A stretch of 64,000 bases of DNA from Eubacterium ventriosum (GCF_025150745.1 NZ_CP102282.1:2792090-2856089), one strand, 5' to 3'; positions 1 to 9,312 are shown, counted from the stretch's first letter. Notes: generated by a model from the letters alone, not told the origin. Made by a program: numbers and translations.

Positions 1-160
1 TCAATTGCTCCAAAAGAAAAGACTACACCATTTCTGAGATATATTTTACGCTACCTGCACTCTTCCTTGAGAGCTTAGTTTTAAGCTTAAATGTATCTCC
101 AACTTTCATTACAGTAGGCTTTTGCAGTTATCCTTATCGACTATCACCACTTTATATCTG
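1..160 (-). pseudogene. remnant of a bacterial Ig-like (Big_2) surface protein
   Basis: Reading the minus strand, 127 down to 35 gives an open stretch with the core KPTVMKVGDTFKLKTKL, typical of the start of a Big_2 repeat. The sequence that should follow (NGVVFSFGAI) continues in a different frame below position 33, and the sequence that should precede it (YKVVIVDKDN, end of a previous repeat) is in yet another frame above 130. At least two frame changes therefore break the gene. Its 5' part may lie outside the window. Family assignment rests on motif resemblance only. Confidence 0.4.
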
Positions 161-161
161 C

Positions 162-375
162 GATGGCTTTTAAGTTCGAATCCGCTTCGCTTCTTCTCAC
201 TCATCAAAGCCATCCTATGATGGACTCACTGACGTTATCTGCGAACGCAAGGTAATTCGCAGACGCTTCGCGTCTTGCTCATCATCCTTGCGTTCCTATG
301 ACCAAAAAAGACATAAAAAAAGCCCATGAATGCAAGCATTCTGGGCTTTTGATATCTTTTTTGTTCGCAGATAAC
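162..375. repeat. nested inverted repeats downstream of rpsI
   Basis: Several perfect inverted repeats are stacked here: GATGGCTTT (162-170) with AAAGCCATC (206-214); GAACGCAAGG (243-252) with CCTTGCGTTC (286-295); AGACG/CGTCT around 261-275; and a 13-bp pair GTTATCTGCGAAC (234-246) with GTTCGCAGATAAC (363-375). The last pair encloses the rpsI terminator and ends four bases from the rpsI stop codon. It resembles a small palindromic element rather than a gene; no ORF is present. Confidence 0.5.
314..350 (-). terminator. rho-independent terminator of the rplM-rpsI operon
   Basis: The stem AGCCCATGAATGC (321-333) pairs with GCATTCTGGGCT (335-346) with one bulged base. Read on the minus strand it is followed by a run of seven T, 30 bp after the rpsI stop. 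Confidence 0.8.
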
Positions 376-378
376 TGC

Positions 379-774
379 TTATCTCTTTGAAAACTGTGGT
401 GCTCTACGAGCTGCTTTAAGACCTGGTTTCTTTCTTTCTTTCATTCTTGAATCTCTTGTTAAGAATCCAGCTTTCTTAAGAATTGGTCTGTAAGCATCTG
501 AATCTACCTGAAGTAATGCTCTTGAGATACCGTGTCTGATTGCACCAGCCTGTCCTGTGTATCCACCACCATGTACTGTGATGATTACATCAAACTTATC
601 AACAGCATCGATTGCTGCTAATGGCTGACGTACGATAACCTTTAATGTTTCTAATCCGAAGTATTCATCAATACTTCTCTTATTAATTGTTATATTTCCT
701 TTACCAGGCATTACATATACTCTTGCAATGCTGCTTTTTCTTCTACCTGTTCCATAATACTTTTCTGTAGCCAT
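379..774 (-). CDS. rpsI: 30S ribosomal protein S9
   Basis: Full-length S9 of 131 residues, part of the small-subunit head whose C-terminal tail reaches the P-site tRNA. The N-terminal [12 protein letters not shown], the central [15 protein letters not shown] and the basic tail ending in APQFSKR are family hallmarks. The ATG follows GGAGGAAATAACA. It is the last gene of the rplM-rpsI pair, 23 bp after rplM, and a terminator hairpin follows. Nothing unusual in length or motifs. Confidence 0.98.
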   Translation of the reverse strand: MATEKYYGTGRRKSSIARVYVMPGKGNITINKRSIDEYFGLETLKVIVRQPLAAIDAVDKFDVIITVHGGGYTGQAGAIRHGISRALLQVDSDAYRPILKKAGFLTRDSRMKERKKPGLKAARRAPQFSKR

Positions 775-797
775 TGTTATTTCCTCCTCTCAGTTAA

Positions 798-1226
798 CTA
801 AAATGTTAATTCTTCTGGTTTCTGAGCTGCGTGTGGATGCTCTGGTCCAGCATAAACAAAAAGTTTCTTAATCATTGCTCTTCCTAAAGGTCCCTTTGGA
901 AGCATGCCTTTAACTGCAAGTTCAATAACACTTTCAGGCTTCTTATCAAGCTTTTCTTTTAATGTCATTTCCTTCATACCACCAACGTAGTCTGAGTGAC
1001 GATAGTAAATCTTCTGTTCTAATTTCTTACCTGTTACTGTGATTTTATCTGCGTTTGTAATAATTACATAGTCACCTGTGTCGATATGAGGTGTGAACTG
1101 TGGTTTGTTCTTTCCTCTTAAAATCTTAGCAACTTCTGATGACAAACGACCTAATGTATATCCTGTAGCGTCAACTACATACCATTTTCTTTCAATATCT
1201 GATGGACTAGCCATATATGTTTTCAT
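798..1226 (-). CDS. rplM: 50S ribosomal protein L13
   Basis: L13, 142 residues, an early assembly protein of the large subunit. It carries the signature block around [22 protein letters not shown] near the start and the conserved [33 protein letters not shown] near the end. The ATG is preceded by AGGAGGTAAACCA. It is first in the rplM-rpsI operon and has its own consensus promoter and roughly 110-nt leader, so it is transcribed separately from the upstream truA group. Confidence 0.98.
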   Translation of the reverse strand: MKTYMASPSDIERKWYVVDATGYTLGRLSSEVAKILRGKNKPQFTPHIDTGDYVIITNADKITVTGKKLEQKIYYRHSDYVGGMKEMTLKEKLDKKPESVIELAVKGMLPKGPLGRAMIKKLFVYAGPEHPHAAQKPEELTF

Positions 1227-1239
1227 TGGTTTACCTCCT

Positions 1240-1332
1240 GAAATTTTGCTTTTCTAAAAAAATTTATGTGTTAAATGTCCGTACCGGGGCTTTGGCTAGG
1301 GCATAAAACTATCGTGCATACCTTGTCACAAT
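1240..1332 (-). promoter_or_regulatory. probable leader RNA of rplM-rpsI
   Basis: Between the promoter and the rplM ribosome binding site lies an untranslated leader containing a G/C-rich block (GCCCTAGCCAAAGCCCCGG on the minus strand) that stands out from the AT-rich surroundings and can fold locally. Autoregulatory L13 leaders are known upstream of rplM in Firmicutes; whether this one belongs to that family is inferred from position, not from a model match. Confidence 0.4.
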
Positions 1333-1337
1333 AAATG

Positions 1338-1366
1338 ATTATACGGTATTTAATATTTGCTGTCAA
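1338..1366 (-). promoter_or_regulatory. perfect-consensus sigma-A promoter for rplM-rpsI
   Basis: On the minus strand TTGACA (1361-1366) and TATAAT (1338-1343) are separated by exactly 17 bp. This is an exact match to the vegetative consensus, fitting constitutive high expression of ribosomal proteins. Confidence 0.85.
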
Positions 1367-1443
1367 GAGTCTTTTTTCGTTTATTTAAGCTTTCTTTATA
1401 TCCATTTATTAAAGCTTTTATAAAAGTTCTTTATTTACGCTTT

Positions 1444-1533
1444 ATTATCATTTATGAACAATTATATATAGCTTACTCACTATACTTTATTGTCATCTAT
1501 GAATATTTTGTACATCTTATTCACTATACTCTA
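1444..1533. repeat. two 45-bp tandem copies at the truA 3' end
   Basis: 1444-1488 and 1489-1533 are diverged copies of one 45-bp unit (shared blocks ATT.TCAT.TATGAA and CTTA.TCACTATACT). The second copy contains the truA stop codon and final codons; the first lies just beyond it. It looks like a local duplication of the gene end. Confidence 0.6.
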
Positions 1534-2257
1534 TTCCAACTAGTGTAAGACCGCACGCCGGAGCTTTAGGGCCTGCAACATATCTGTCTTTTGCCTCTAT
1601 TATTTCCTTTACATGTTCCGGCGGATAAACTCCAAGTCCTACCTTTATTAATGTACCAACGATTATTCTTACCATATTATATAAGAAACCATTTCCTGTA
1701 ATTCTGATTGATATTACATCATCTCTTTTGTTTACACTAAGAGAATATACAGTTCTTACAGTACTATCTACCTGACTTCCTGCTGAGCAAAAGCTGGCAA
1801 AGTCGTGTTCTCCAACTATGTACTCTGCTGCCTCTTTCATTTTCTGCTCATCCAAAGGCATATACATAAAATGTGTGTAAAACCTTTGCAATGGATCAGG
1901 AAACCTTCTATTTAAAATCTTATATTCATATGTTTTTGTGCTATCTCTGTATCGTGGATGCCAATCAAGTGGGACTTCATCTGATTTTTGGATTCTAATA
2001 TCGTTAGGCAATCTTTGATTAAGTGCAAAAGATATTTTTTCTGCAGGAATCCTTGTTTCCGTATCAAAAACAGCTACATTTCCCATTGCATGTACCCCTG
2101 AATCAGTACGGCTTGCACCTATAACTGCAATTTCTTCATTTAATAAATCTTTTAATGCTTTATTAAGAACTTCTTCAACAGTTATTCCGTTAATCTGCAC
2201 TTGCCAACCGCAGTAATTGGTTCCATCATAAGCAATTATTAACCTTACTCTCTTCAT
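1517..2257 (-). CDS. truA: tRNA pseudouridine(38-40) synthase TruA
   Basis: TruA, 246 residues, converts uridines 38-40 of the tRNA anticodon arm to pseudouridine. The catalytic aspartate sits in SRTDSGVHAMGNVA near residue 52, and the N-terminal YDGTNYCGWQ and C-terminal GNGFLYNMVRIIVGTL blocks are typical. The ATG follows AAAGGAACGCAA. It lies 20 bp after ecfT, the usual place of truA at the end of the ECF transporter cluster in Firmicutes. The last codons overlap a 45-bp tandem repeat. Confidence 0.97.
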   Translation of the reverse strand: MKRVRLIIAYDGTNYCGWQVQINGITVEEVLNKALKDLLNEEIAVIGASRTDSGVHAMGNVAVFDTETRIPAEKISFALNQRLPNDIRIQKSDEVPLDWHPRYRDSTKTYEYKILNRRFPDPLQRFYTHFMYMPLDEQKMKEAAEYIVGEHDFASFCSAGSQVDSTVRTVYSLSVNKRDDVISIRITGNGFLYNMVRIIVGTLIKVGLGVYPPEHVKEIIEAKDRYVAGPKAPACGLTLVGIEYSE

Positions 2258-2277
2258 TTGCGTTCCTTTATTGACAT

Positions 2278-3111
2278 TTATTCAACTAATATTAACATAT
2301 TTATGGTTGTAATGTTATTAACCATAAAATTAGTACCTAAAATTATTGCTATAATCAAAAAACATACAACATATGCATATGCATCATGTCTATTATAGCT
2401 TAAAGGTTTCATTTTTGTTCTTTCACCGCCGTGATAACATCTTGCTTCCATTGCAGTTGCCAAATCAGCAGCTCTTCTAATTGAAGATACAAAAAGCGGT
2501 ATTAATATAGGTATTAAGCTTTTCGCCCTCTGCAATATATTTCCTGTATCAAAACTGGCACCTCTTGCCTTTTGTGCCTTAGTTATCTTGTCTGTTTCTT
2601 CCATTAAAGTAGGAATAAATCTTAATGCCAAAGACATTACCATAGCTATTTCATGTACAGGAAATTTGATTACGTTCAAAATCCCAAATGATTTTTCAAG
2701 ACCGTCCGCTAAATCGTTAGGTGTTGTTGTTAGTGTCATAACTGATGTTCCAACTACTAATAGCACAAGTCTTATCGCCATATAAACACCTTTTATAATT
2801 CCCTGTTTTGTTATTGTAAAAATAAGAAAATGGACAATCACATCTCCCGGCGTAAGAAAAATATTAAAAACTACACTTAACAGCATAATAAAAATAATCC
2901 CTCTTATGCCTTTCATCATCTTCTTAAAAGGTACCTTTGACATCTTTATTACTATTCCCAGAAATAACGTAATCAGTCCATAACCTATTACATTGTTAAT
3001 CATAAAAACCATTACTACAAAAACTAACGTTCCAAAAAGTTTAACTCTTGGGTCCAGTTTATGTATTACTGAATCTTCCGGATAATATTGTCCAATTGTT
3101 ATATCTACCAT
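2278..3111 (-). CDS. ecfT: ECF transporter transmembrane subunit EcfT
   Basis: EcfT, 277 residues, is the membrane coupling subunit of the group II energy-coupling-factor transporter, which works with exchangeable S-components to import vitamins and cofactors. Hydrophobic segments fill the first 120 residues and the C-terminus. The cytosolic coupling helices carry the two Ala-Arg motifs that dock into the ATPases: KAQKARGASF near residue 180 and AMEARCYHGG near 225, the second with Cys in place of the usual Gly. It starts 1 bp after ecfA2 ends. No S-component gene is nearby. Confidence 0.96.
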   Translation of the reverse strand: MVDITIGQYYPEDSVIHKLDPRVKLFGTLVFVVMVFMINNVIGYGLITLFLGIVIKMSKVPFKKMMKGIRGIIFIMLLSVVFNIFLTPGDVIVHFLIFTITKQGIIKGVYMAIRLVLLVVGTSVMTLTTTPNDLADGLEKSFGILNVIKFPVHEIAMVMSLALRFIPTLMEETDKITKAQKARGASFDTGNILQRAKSLIPILIPLFVSSIRRAADLATAMEARCYHGGERTKMKPLSYNRHDAYAYVVCFLIIAIILGTNFMVNNITTINMLILVE

Positions 3112-3112
3112 T

Positions 3113-3961
3113 TTATCTTCCTAAACTTTTCAATATACTTTCCTTTGCTTCTTCCAGATTAATAATATTTTCATCAACATCAAGTCCATCCTCCTTAAGC
3201 TGATGCATAATATATGTTATCTGAGGAGCCGCAAGACCTATTTGTTCTAACTTTTTATAATGTTTAAAAACATTATGTGGGGCATCATCATACATAACCT
3301 GCCCCTTATTCATTACAATAATTCTTTCGGCGTAGTTAGCTACATCCTCCATACTATGAGAAACAAGGACTATTCCTATTCCTTTTTTTTCTCTAAGCTC
3401 TTTTAGACGATTTAATATTTTATCCCTACCTGCCGGATCAAGACCTGCTGTTGGTTCGTCTAAAATAAGTATTTCCGGATTCATTGCAAGAACTCCCGCT
3501 ATTGCCACTCGTCTCTTCTGACCACCTGACAGTTCAAAAGGAGTTTTCTCATACAATTCTTCTCGTACACCAACAAGCTGTAAGGCTTCTTTTGCCTTTT
3601 CTATTGCCTGTTCCTTTGTGCAGCCCTGATTAAGCGGTCCAAAACAAACATCTTTTATAACTGATTCCTCAAATAACTGATGTTCAGGATACTGAAATAC
3701 AAGTCCTACCTTACATCTTAAACCTCTTATGTCAAAGCCCTTATCTGCAATGTTTTTTCCATCATAATAAACATTTCCCGATGTTGCTTTCTCTAAACCG
3801 TTAAAATGCTGTATTAATGTAGACTTGCCTGATCCTGTGTGACCGATAATAGCTACAAACTCTCCTTTATTAATTTCTAAATTAACATTGTTTAATGCTT
3901 TTGTTTCAGAACTTGTTCCGGCTCCATAAACAAAACTTACATCTTCTAATTTTAATGACAT
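3113..3961 (-). CDS. ecfA2: ECF transporter ATP-binding subunit (second)
   Basis: 282-residue ABC ATPase, one half of the EcfA-EcfA' heterodimer powering vitamin import through EcfT. Walker A GHTGSGKST near residue 39, signature LSGGQKRRVAIAG near 143, Walker B ILILDEPTAGLDP near 165 and the switch histidine in VLVSHS are all intact. Downstream of the paralogous ecfA1 by 5 bp and directly upstream of ecfT, so the three form one transcription unit. Assignment of 1 and 2 follows gene order. Confidence 0.95.
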   Translation of the reverse strand: MSLKLEDVSFVYGAGTSSETKALNNVNLEINKGEFVAIIGHTGSGKSTLIQHFNGLEKATSGNVYYDGKNIADKGFDIRGLRCKVGLVFQYPEHQLFEESVIKDVCFGPLNQGCTKEQAIEKAKEALQLVGVREELYEKTPFELSGGQKRRVAIAGVLAMNPEILILDEPTAGLDPAGRDKILNRLKELREKKGIGIVLVSHSMEDVANYAERIIVMNKGQVMYDDAPHNVFKHYKKLEQIGLAAPQITYIMHQLKEDGLDVDENIINLEEAKESILKSLGR

Positions 3962-3966
3962 ATTCC

Positions 3967-4806
3967 TTACCTGTTTTCGTTTATTTGCATCATTAATTCT
4001 TCCACTGTCAAAATTCCGTCTTCTATATTAAGACCACTCTTTTTAAGCATATAAGCCAATTCTGTAACCTGTGGTACTTCAAGGCCAAGACTTTTAAGCT
4101 TTTCAACATGTGAAAAAACTTCCTTTGGATTACCCTGCATAACAAGTTTTCCCTTGTCCATAACAAAAACCCTGTCCGCCTTAATTGCCTCATTCATATG
4201 ATGAGTTATAAGAATAATTGTTATCCCCTTTTCTTCATTAAGACTGTGAAGTGTGTCTATTACCTCATTTCTTCCAACAGGATCAAGCATTGCCGTAGGC
4301 TCATCCAAAACAATACATTTAGGTTCCATTGCTATAATTCCTGCAATTGCCACTCTCTGCTTCTGTCCACCTGACAGTTTAAGTGGTGACTTATGTCTGA
4401 ACCTTGTCATATTTACACTTCCAAGAGCTCTTTCAACTCTTTTCCATATTTCAGCAGTAGGCACCTGCATGTTTTCAGGTCCAAAAGCCACATCCTCTTC
4501 AACCATAGTTGCCACAATCTGGTTGTCAGGATTTTGGAATACCATTCCTGCTGTCTGTCTGATGTCTAAAACTCTTTCCTCATTAGTTGTCTCTATGCCG
4601 TCAATCCATACTGAACCTTCTGTTGGCATAAGCAACGCATTAATGTGTTTTGCCAATGATGATTTACCTGAACCGTTATGTCCCAATATGGTTATAAACT
4701 GTCCTGCCTCAACATCAAAACTTACATTATCAATTGCCCTAAACTTTGAGTCTTCTTCTTCATCAATGTAATCATGAATTAAATTTTTTATTTTTAAAAT
4801 TCCCAA
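3967..4806 (-). CDS. ecfA1: ECF transporter ATP-binding subunit (first)
   Basis: 279-residue ABC ATPase of the ECF transporter. Walker [10 protein letters not shown] near residue 42, signature [13 protein letters not shown], Walker [14 protein letters not shown] and ILITHH are present. The start appears to be TTG (4804-4806), preceded by CAGGAG at about 6 bp; no ATG is better placed. In related genomes this gene usually follows rplQ directly; here an LTA-synthase-like gene and a glycosyltransferase gene separate the two. Confidence 0.95.
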   Translation of the reverse strand: MGILKIKNLIHDYIDEEEDSKFRAIDNVSFDVEAGQFITILGHNGSGKSSLAKHINALLMPTEGSVWIDGIETTNEERVLDIRQTAGMVFQNPDNQIVATMVEEDVAFGPENMQVPTAEIWKRVERALGSVNMTRFRHKSPLKLSGGQKQRVAIAGIIAMEPKCIVLDEPTAMLDPVGRNEVIDTLHSLNEEKGITIILITHHMNEAIKADRVFVMDKGKLVMQGNPKEVFSHVEKLKSLGLEVPQVTELAYMLKKSGLNIEDGILTVEELMMQINENR

Positions 4807-4870
4807 GATTTTTCTCCTGTTTTTATTTTAAAATCCATTACTTTATCTTAACTCATTCATTGTATTGTAT

Positions 4871-4899
4871 TTGCGTAAATTTTGCAACTTTAATATATT
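4871..4899 (+). promoter_or_regulatory. promoter for the LTA-synthase-like gene
   Basis: TTGCGT (4871-4876), 17-bp spacer, TATATT (4894-4899), about 90 bp ahead of the chosen GTG start. Divergent from ecfA1. Confidence 0.45.
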
Positions 4900-4987
4900 A
4901 GTCTGTTTTTGTTTATATTATTATTATTTACTGTATTTCTTGAACTTAAAATACTTTTATGCTATTTTATTTGAGGAGGTAAATAAA

Positions 4988-6877
4988 GTGAATACGAAAA
5001 AGAATAAATTAATAAATATACTAAAAAAAGCCGGACTTTATATTTCTAATCACCGTCAGTATATTTATCCGGTCATTCCATTTTTTCTTATGGATTTAAT
5101 TACCCGATTATGGGCATACAAAGTCGACTATTACCCTGCATATTATCCGGTGCCAAACTTATTCACCATATTGTGGATAGTGCTTTTTATGGGAATAATC
5201 ACTTCTTTAAAAGGAAAGGGTTCAAAAATAGCCTATTGGATATTTTTTATAATAAGTTTTGCCCTGCTCCTTACTAATTGCATTTACTATTCAATGACAT
5301 CACTTGTTTTCGGTTTTAACTTATTGGAATTGAGGGACGAGGGAAGTTCTTATATTTTGGACACAATCCTTAATACCAACCCTTTGATATATGTATTTGC
5401 AATAGCATTAATTGTAATCGGAATTATTACAGGGAAAAAATTACCTGTTAATGACAAATGTAAGCCTAAACGCTTTCTTAAAGTTTTTGTATTTTTCCTT
5501 GTTTTACACACTCTCACACCTTTCCTGTTGGGACATGCAAACAACAACCTAAAATGGAACAATTTTAAGAACGCAAGAAATATTTATAACAACTTTAGTG
5601 ATTGTAACAAGAGCTTGAAGATTTCTGGTTTATATGAATACAGTGTTAGAAACTTTTACTTCACTTTCTTAAAACCGGAAGAAGAAATAAGTGATGAAGA
5701 CCAGAAGTTCCTTGATAGTATTTATAAAGCAGATGATACTAAAGAAGAAAATGCTTATACAGGCAAGTTTAAAGGCAAAAATCTTATTTTCCTTCAATTA
5801 GAAGGAATGGATACATGGATGCTTACAAAGAAGACTACACCTAACTTATATAATCTTAGAAAACATTCAATTGATTTTTCTAATCATTATTCAATTTATA
5901 CAGGTGGCGGTTCAACATTTAATTCAGAGTTTGCAGTTAATACAGGTTTTACAACTCCTATTTCATACATAGAAAATGTTTACTCTTTTAGCAAAAATAC
6001 TTTTCCTTATACTATGGCAAGATTATTTAAGGAACAGAATTACAGCGTAAATGCTTTCCATATGAATAAAGGTGAATTTTATTCAAGAGATATTAACTAC
6101 AAAAGCTGGGGCTATGATAATTATTACGGCTTACAGGATATTCAGAAGTACAATGATGAACGTTATGTTCTTGACAGAGAGTTGATTTTAAACAAAACTT
6201 TCTATAATAAGATTTTTAAACAGCAAGGCAACTTTGTTAACTATATTATAACTTACTCACCACACACTCCTTTCACTACTGAAAAGGAAGTTGGAAAAAT
6301 TCTTGCTGAAGAAAAATATGGTAAGGGCAATGTTCCAAAATTATCTGAAGAAGATTGTGCGAAAATGGCTGCATCTGAAACCGACAATATGGTTGGTCTT
6401 CTTATTCAGGCACTTAAAGATAATGGCTTATATGACAACACTGTAATCGTTGCTTACGCTGACCATTACTTATACACACTTGATGATAAATCAATACTTG
6501 ATAAATATAAAGAAACTTCAAACAACTTAATCAACCACACTCCTTTCTTTATTTGGAGCAGTGATTTAGGCCAGTTAACAAGTATTAGCAAAGTTAATAT
6601 GCAGATGGATATTTTGCCTACTGTATTAAATCTTTTCGGTATTGACTACAACAGCAATAATTATATTGGTCATGATATTTTAAGCAATGATTTTAAAGGA
6701 TATGCTTTCTTCTCCGATTACTCATGGTATGACGGAAAAGTATACGTTGAGAATCAGCAGATTACAAATGGCAAAAAAATGAGTACGAACAAGCTTGATT
6801 CAATGAACAATCTGATTTCTGATGTTATAAAAAAGAACGATTTGACGCTAAAATATGACTATTTCAAATCAAAATAG
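4988..6877 (+). CDS. LTA synthase family protein (membrane sulfatase-fold phosphoglycerol transferase)
   Basis: 629 residues from GTG at 4988, chosen because GAGGAGGT (4973-4980) sits 7 bp upstream; the frame is open further upstream but without a ribosome binding site. About five membrane segments occupy residues 25-185, then an extracellular alkaline-phosphatase-fold domain: LEGMDTW (metal-ligand Glu about 272), GGGSTFNSEFA with the catalytic Thr about 310, and a late AYADHY metal site. This is the LtaS/YfnI plan, transferring glycerol-phosphate to a lipid-linked or glycan acceptor at the cell surface; the precise substrate cannot be read. It is inserted, with the convergent glycosyltransferase, between rplQ and ecfA1. 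Confidence 0.88.
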   Translation: MNTKKNKLINILKKAGLYISNHRQYIYPVIPFFLMDLITRLWAYKVDYYPAYYPVPNLFTILWIVLFMGIITSLKGKGSKIAYWIFFIISFALLLTNCIYYSMTSLVFGFNLLELRDEGSSYILDTILNTNPLIYVFAIALIVIGIITGKKLPVNDKCKPKRFLKVFVFFLVLHTLTPFLLGHANNNLKWNNFKNARNIYNNFSDCNKSLKISGLYEYSVRNFYFTFLKPEEEISDEDQKFLDSIYKADDTKEENAYTGKFKGKNLIFLQLEGMDTWMLTKKTTPNLYNLRKHSIDFSNHYSIYTGGGSTFNSEFAVNTGFTTPISYIENVYSFSKNTFPYTMARLFKEQNYSVNAFHMNKGEFYSRDINYKSWGYDNYYGLQDIQKYNDERYVLDRELILNKTFYNKIFKQQGNFVNYIITYSPHTPFTTEKEVGKILAEEKYGKGNVPKLSEEDCAKMAASETDNMVGLLIQALKDNGLYDNTVIVAYADHYLYTLDDKSILDKYKETSNNLINHTPFFIWSSDLGQLTSISKVNMQMDILPTVLNLFGIDYNSNNYIGHDILSNDFKGYAFFSDYSWYDGKVYVENQQITNGKKMSTNKLDSMNNLISDVIKKNDLTLKYDYFKSK

Positions 6878-6943
6878 TTCTTTATAATAAATTTATTTAA
6901 TAGACTTAATATTCAACTATTGATTTCTGTTAAATGATAACAT

Positions 6944-6986
6944 AAAAAGAACCGATGGAACTTACAAATTCCAATCGGTTCTTTTT
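6944..6986. terminator. bidirectional terminator
   Basis: A 17-bp near-perfect stem, AAAAAGAACCGATGGAA (6944-6960) with its complement at 6969-6986, has A/T tracts on both flanks and lies between two convergent genes. Confidence 0.85.
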
Positions 6987-7070
6987 ATGTTGATTATTTT
7001 GTTACTTCTTTTATTTCTAATAATCTCTTACGCAATAATTTTAGTCTTAGTTCTTTTACTAATAATAATT

Positions 7071-8549
7071 TTAATCCTGCGATATATCGTCAATTGTGAT
7101 TTCACTTTTATGTGGAATAGGTTTCCATTCAACTTTCTTAAACAAAGCTACGTATTGAGTATATCTTCCGATAATATCAAATGTAGGCCATGTAAAGCAA
7201 TACAAAATCTTCTTCCATATGCTTATCTTTGGCATACGCTTGTTTTCTATTATAAATAAATATACAGCTTCTAATGTTTTAAAGAAATACAACCCTATTC
7301 TATAGTAAATTCTAACCCATATTTCAATTAAAATGGTTAATACATAGGTTTCCGCTCCCGCAGGCAATGAAACCGTTATATCTCCGAAAATATGAGTGAT
7401 TGCATGAGCAAGCCATGTGCTGTTATAAAGTATTCTTATATTATCAAGTCCAAACTGAGAACAGAAGAACGGATAAAGTATAAGATATACAATAATCCAT
7501 CTGAATATATTAATAATATTCTTAGGCAATAACTGGGCAAATGTATCAAAAGACATAAATCTGTGTCTAATTGTTCTCCAGGTATAGTTATACCATTTGT
7601 CATCATCATATCTCTGTGTATGAGTATCAATAAAGATATTCTTAAACAATCCCCATCCACTTTCGGCAAATGCCTGCAAATGACCTTTAGACCATCTTAA
7701 ACGCTGTCTTAAAGCTACTTTCAAGCTTACCGGCTGTTCATCATAAAATATTGCTTCATCATTATATGAAATCTCATAGCCCTCAACAACACAGTCTGCT
7801 GTTAAAGCTCTATCTTCTGTTAATGAAGTATACTTCCATCCGTCTTTTACAATCTCACTGGCAAAAAGGAATCCTGTTCCCTGAATATTTGTTGCCAAAT
7901 GTAAAAATGATCTTGCTCTATGTCTTGTTCGTATTGACCTTAACCAATGTAATGCATATGTTGATGCAATCCAGTTTTCACTGAAATTCTTTGTTGCTCT
8001 GTAAGAAGTTATAATCTTCTCACCTGCGTCAAAAGAATCATTCATTCTTGATATGTAATCTTTCTTTAAAAGATTATCTGAATCAAATATAAAATAGCCT
8101 TCAAAAGATGTAATGCCATAATCTCTCTGAATCTGCTCAAATAAGTATTTTAAGGCAAACCCTTTTGTCCTCTCATCAGGATTATGATGTTCATAACAAA
8201 TGGCACCCTTCTCTCTTGCAATCTGTGCTGTGTTATCAGTACAATTGTCTGCCACGACAAATATAGTAATTAAGTCCTGTGGATAATCCTGCTTCTTTAT
8301 ACTATTAATAAGGTTTCCAATTACGGTTTCCTCATTACGTGCCGGTATTAATATTGCGTATTTATGATTATGTTCTGCTCTTTTAAACTTTCTTGTTACG
8401 AAAAGTCCTAAAACTTTATATGGTTTGTCCTGAATAACAAATAAGGCCATTAATGTGCCTATCATTCCTGAAATAGCCAATGCCGGTCCATATGCCCTAC
8501 TCATAATGTCTGCAAGACTTCCAAACAAATTAACTGCTAATATATACAT
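7071..8549 (-). CDS. glycosyltransferase family 2, membrane-associated
   Basis: 492-residue GT-A fold glycosyltransferase. The start has a hydrophobic segment (about 15-42), followed by ILIPARNEETVIGNLI near 67, VVADNCTDNT (nucleotide-sugar binding), FDSDN (DxD-like metal motif), TEDRALT, and QRLRWSKGH near 285, the QxxRW motif of processive enzymes. The C-terminal third holds several membrane segments, as in cellulose/hyaluronan/poly-GlcNAc synthases. Convergent with the LTA-synthase-like gene, suggesting joint work on a cell-surface polymer; acceptor and sugar are unknown. Confidence 0.88.
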   Translation of the reverse strand: MYILAVNLFGSLADIMSRAYGPALAISGMIGTLMALFVIQDKPYKVLGLFVTRKFKRAEHNHKYAILIPARNEETVIGNLINSIKKQDYPQDLITIFVVADNCTDNTAQIAREKGAICYEHHNPDERTKGFALKYLFEQIQRDYGITSFEGYFIFDSDNLLKKDYISRMNDSFDAGEKIITSYRATKNFSENWIASTYALHWLRSIRTRHRARSFLHLATNIQGTGFLFASEIVKDGWKYTSLTEDRALTADCVVEGYEISYNDEAIFYDEQPVSLKVALRQRLRWSKGHLQAFAESGWGLFKNIFIDTHTQRYDDDKWYNYTWRTIRHRFMSFDTFAQLLPKNIINIFRWIIVYLILYPFFCSQFGLDNIRILYNSTWLAHAITHIFGDITVSLPAGAETYVLTILIEIWVRIYYRIGLYFFKTLEAVYLFIIENKRMPKISIWKKILYCFTWPTFDIIGRYTQYVALFKKVEWKPIPHKSEITIDDISQD

Positions 8550-8581
8550 TCTTCAACCTCTCTTAAGTAAATACGTATTAC

Positions 8582-8610
8582 ACTATACTAAGTAAATTTA
8601 CAAAATGCAA
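8582..8610 (-). promoter_or_regulatory. promoter for the glycosyltransferase gene
   Basis: Minus strand TTGCAT (8605-8610), 17 bp, TATAGT (8582-8587), about 33 bp ahead of the start codon. It lies beyond the rplQ terminator, so the gene is uncoupled from the ribosomal operon. Confidence 0.6.
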
Positions 8611-8717
8611 GCAAATTTTTTAAGATTACAGGATTGTAAAAGTTTAAAACCAGTCATAATCTGTGTAATCTTTTTTTAACATCTTAATCATTTTTCTCTT
8701 AACTAATCATTTTTTTC

Positions 8718-8757
8718 AAAAAGAAAGATAGGCAAACAATACTGTCTGCCTATCTGT
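8718..8757 (-). terminator. terminator of the spc-alpha operon after rplQ
   Basis: Stem AGATAGGCA (8726-8734) with TGCCTATCT (8747-8755), followed on the minus strand by TTTCTTTTT. It marks the end of the long ribosomal transcript. Confidence 0.75.
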
Positions 8758-8787
8758 ATATAACATTGTTTATGATTATTTCATAAA

Positions 8788-9312
8788 TTATACTAATTCA
8801 AGTAATACTTCCATAGCTGCATCACCTTTACGCTGGCCAATCTTAACGATTCTTGTGTAGCCACCCTTACGGTCTGCATACTTAGGAGCGATTTCATCGA
8901 ATAACTTGTTTGTTAAGTCAACTTTCTTTGTGTCTTTCTTCTTTCCAGTATTCTCTGTTACTGTGTAAAGAACTTTGTTCATCTGACGTCTAGCGTGAAG
9001 ACGTGAAGGCTGATCTTTCTTAATAGTTTTCTTAACTTCATCGAAAACTGTTACTTTCTTACCATCAACAACTTCTTTAACTCTCTTGCCATCTTTGTCT
9101 TTACGAGCAACCTTAGCTGTTACTTCAACTTCATCAAAATTGTCTTTTTCCTTAACTGCTAATGCAATAAGTCCTTCAGCAACTTTGCTAATTTCTTTAG
9201 CTCTAGCTTCTGTTGTGACAATCTTACCGTTATTTAAAAGACTTGTAACCTGACCTCTAATTAAAGCTTTTCTTTGACTTGAAGTTCTTCCAAGTTTTCT
9301 ATAACCTGCCAT
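8788..9312 (-). CDS. rplQ: 50S ribosomal protein L17
   Basis: L17, 174 residues from the ATG at 9312, which follows GGAGGTAAAAAA; an in-frame upstream extension lacks support. [26 protein letters not shown] is the classic start and the C-terminal [25 protein letters not shown] closes the fold. It is about 50 residues longer than typical L17 because of a lysine-rich insertion around residues 70-125, a feature I associate with Lachnospiraceae. Last gene of the alpha operon. Confidence 0.97.
   Translation of the reverse strand: MAGYRKLGRTSSQRKALIRGQVTSLLNNGKIVTTEARAKEISKVAEGLIALAVKEKDNFDEVEVTAKVARKDKDGKRVKEVVDGKKVTVFDEVKKTIKKDQPSRLHARRQMNKVLYTVTENTGKKKDTKKVDLTNKLFDEIAPKYADRKGGYTRIVKIGQRKGDAAMEVLLELV

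Noticed and set aside
1357..1548. 63-residue ORF on the plus strand
   Set aside because: It overlaps the truA end, the rplM promoter and a tandem repeat, has AT-driven hydrophobic composition and no ribosome binding site.
6987..7259. 90-residue plus-strand ORF after the LTA-synthase-like gene
   Set aside because: It starts in a terminator, is low-complexity and then runs antisense through the glycosyltransferase gene.
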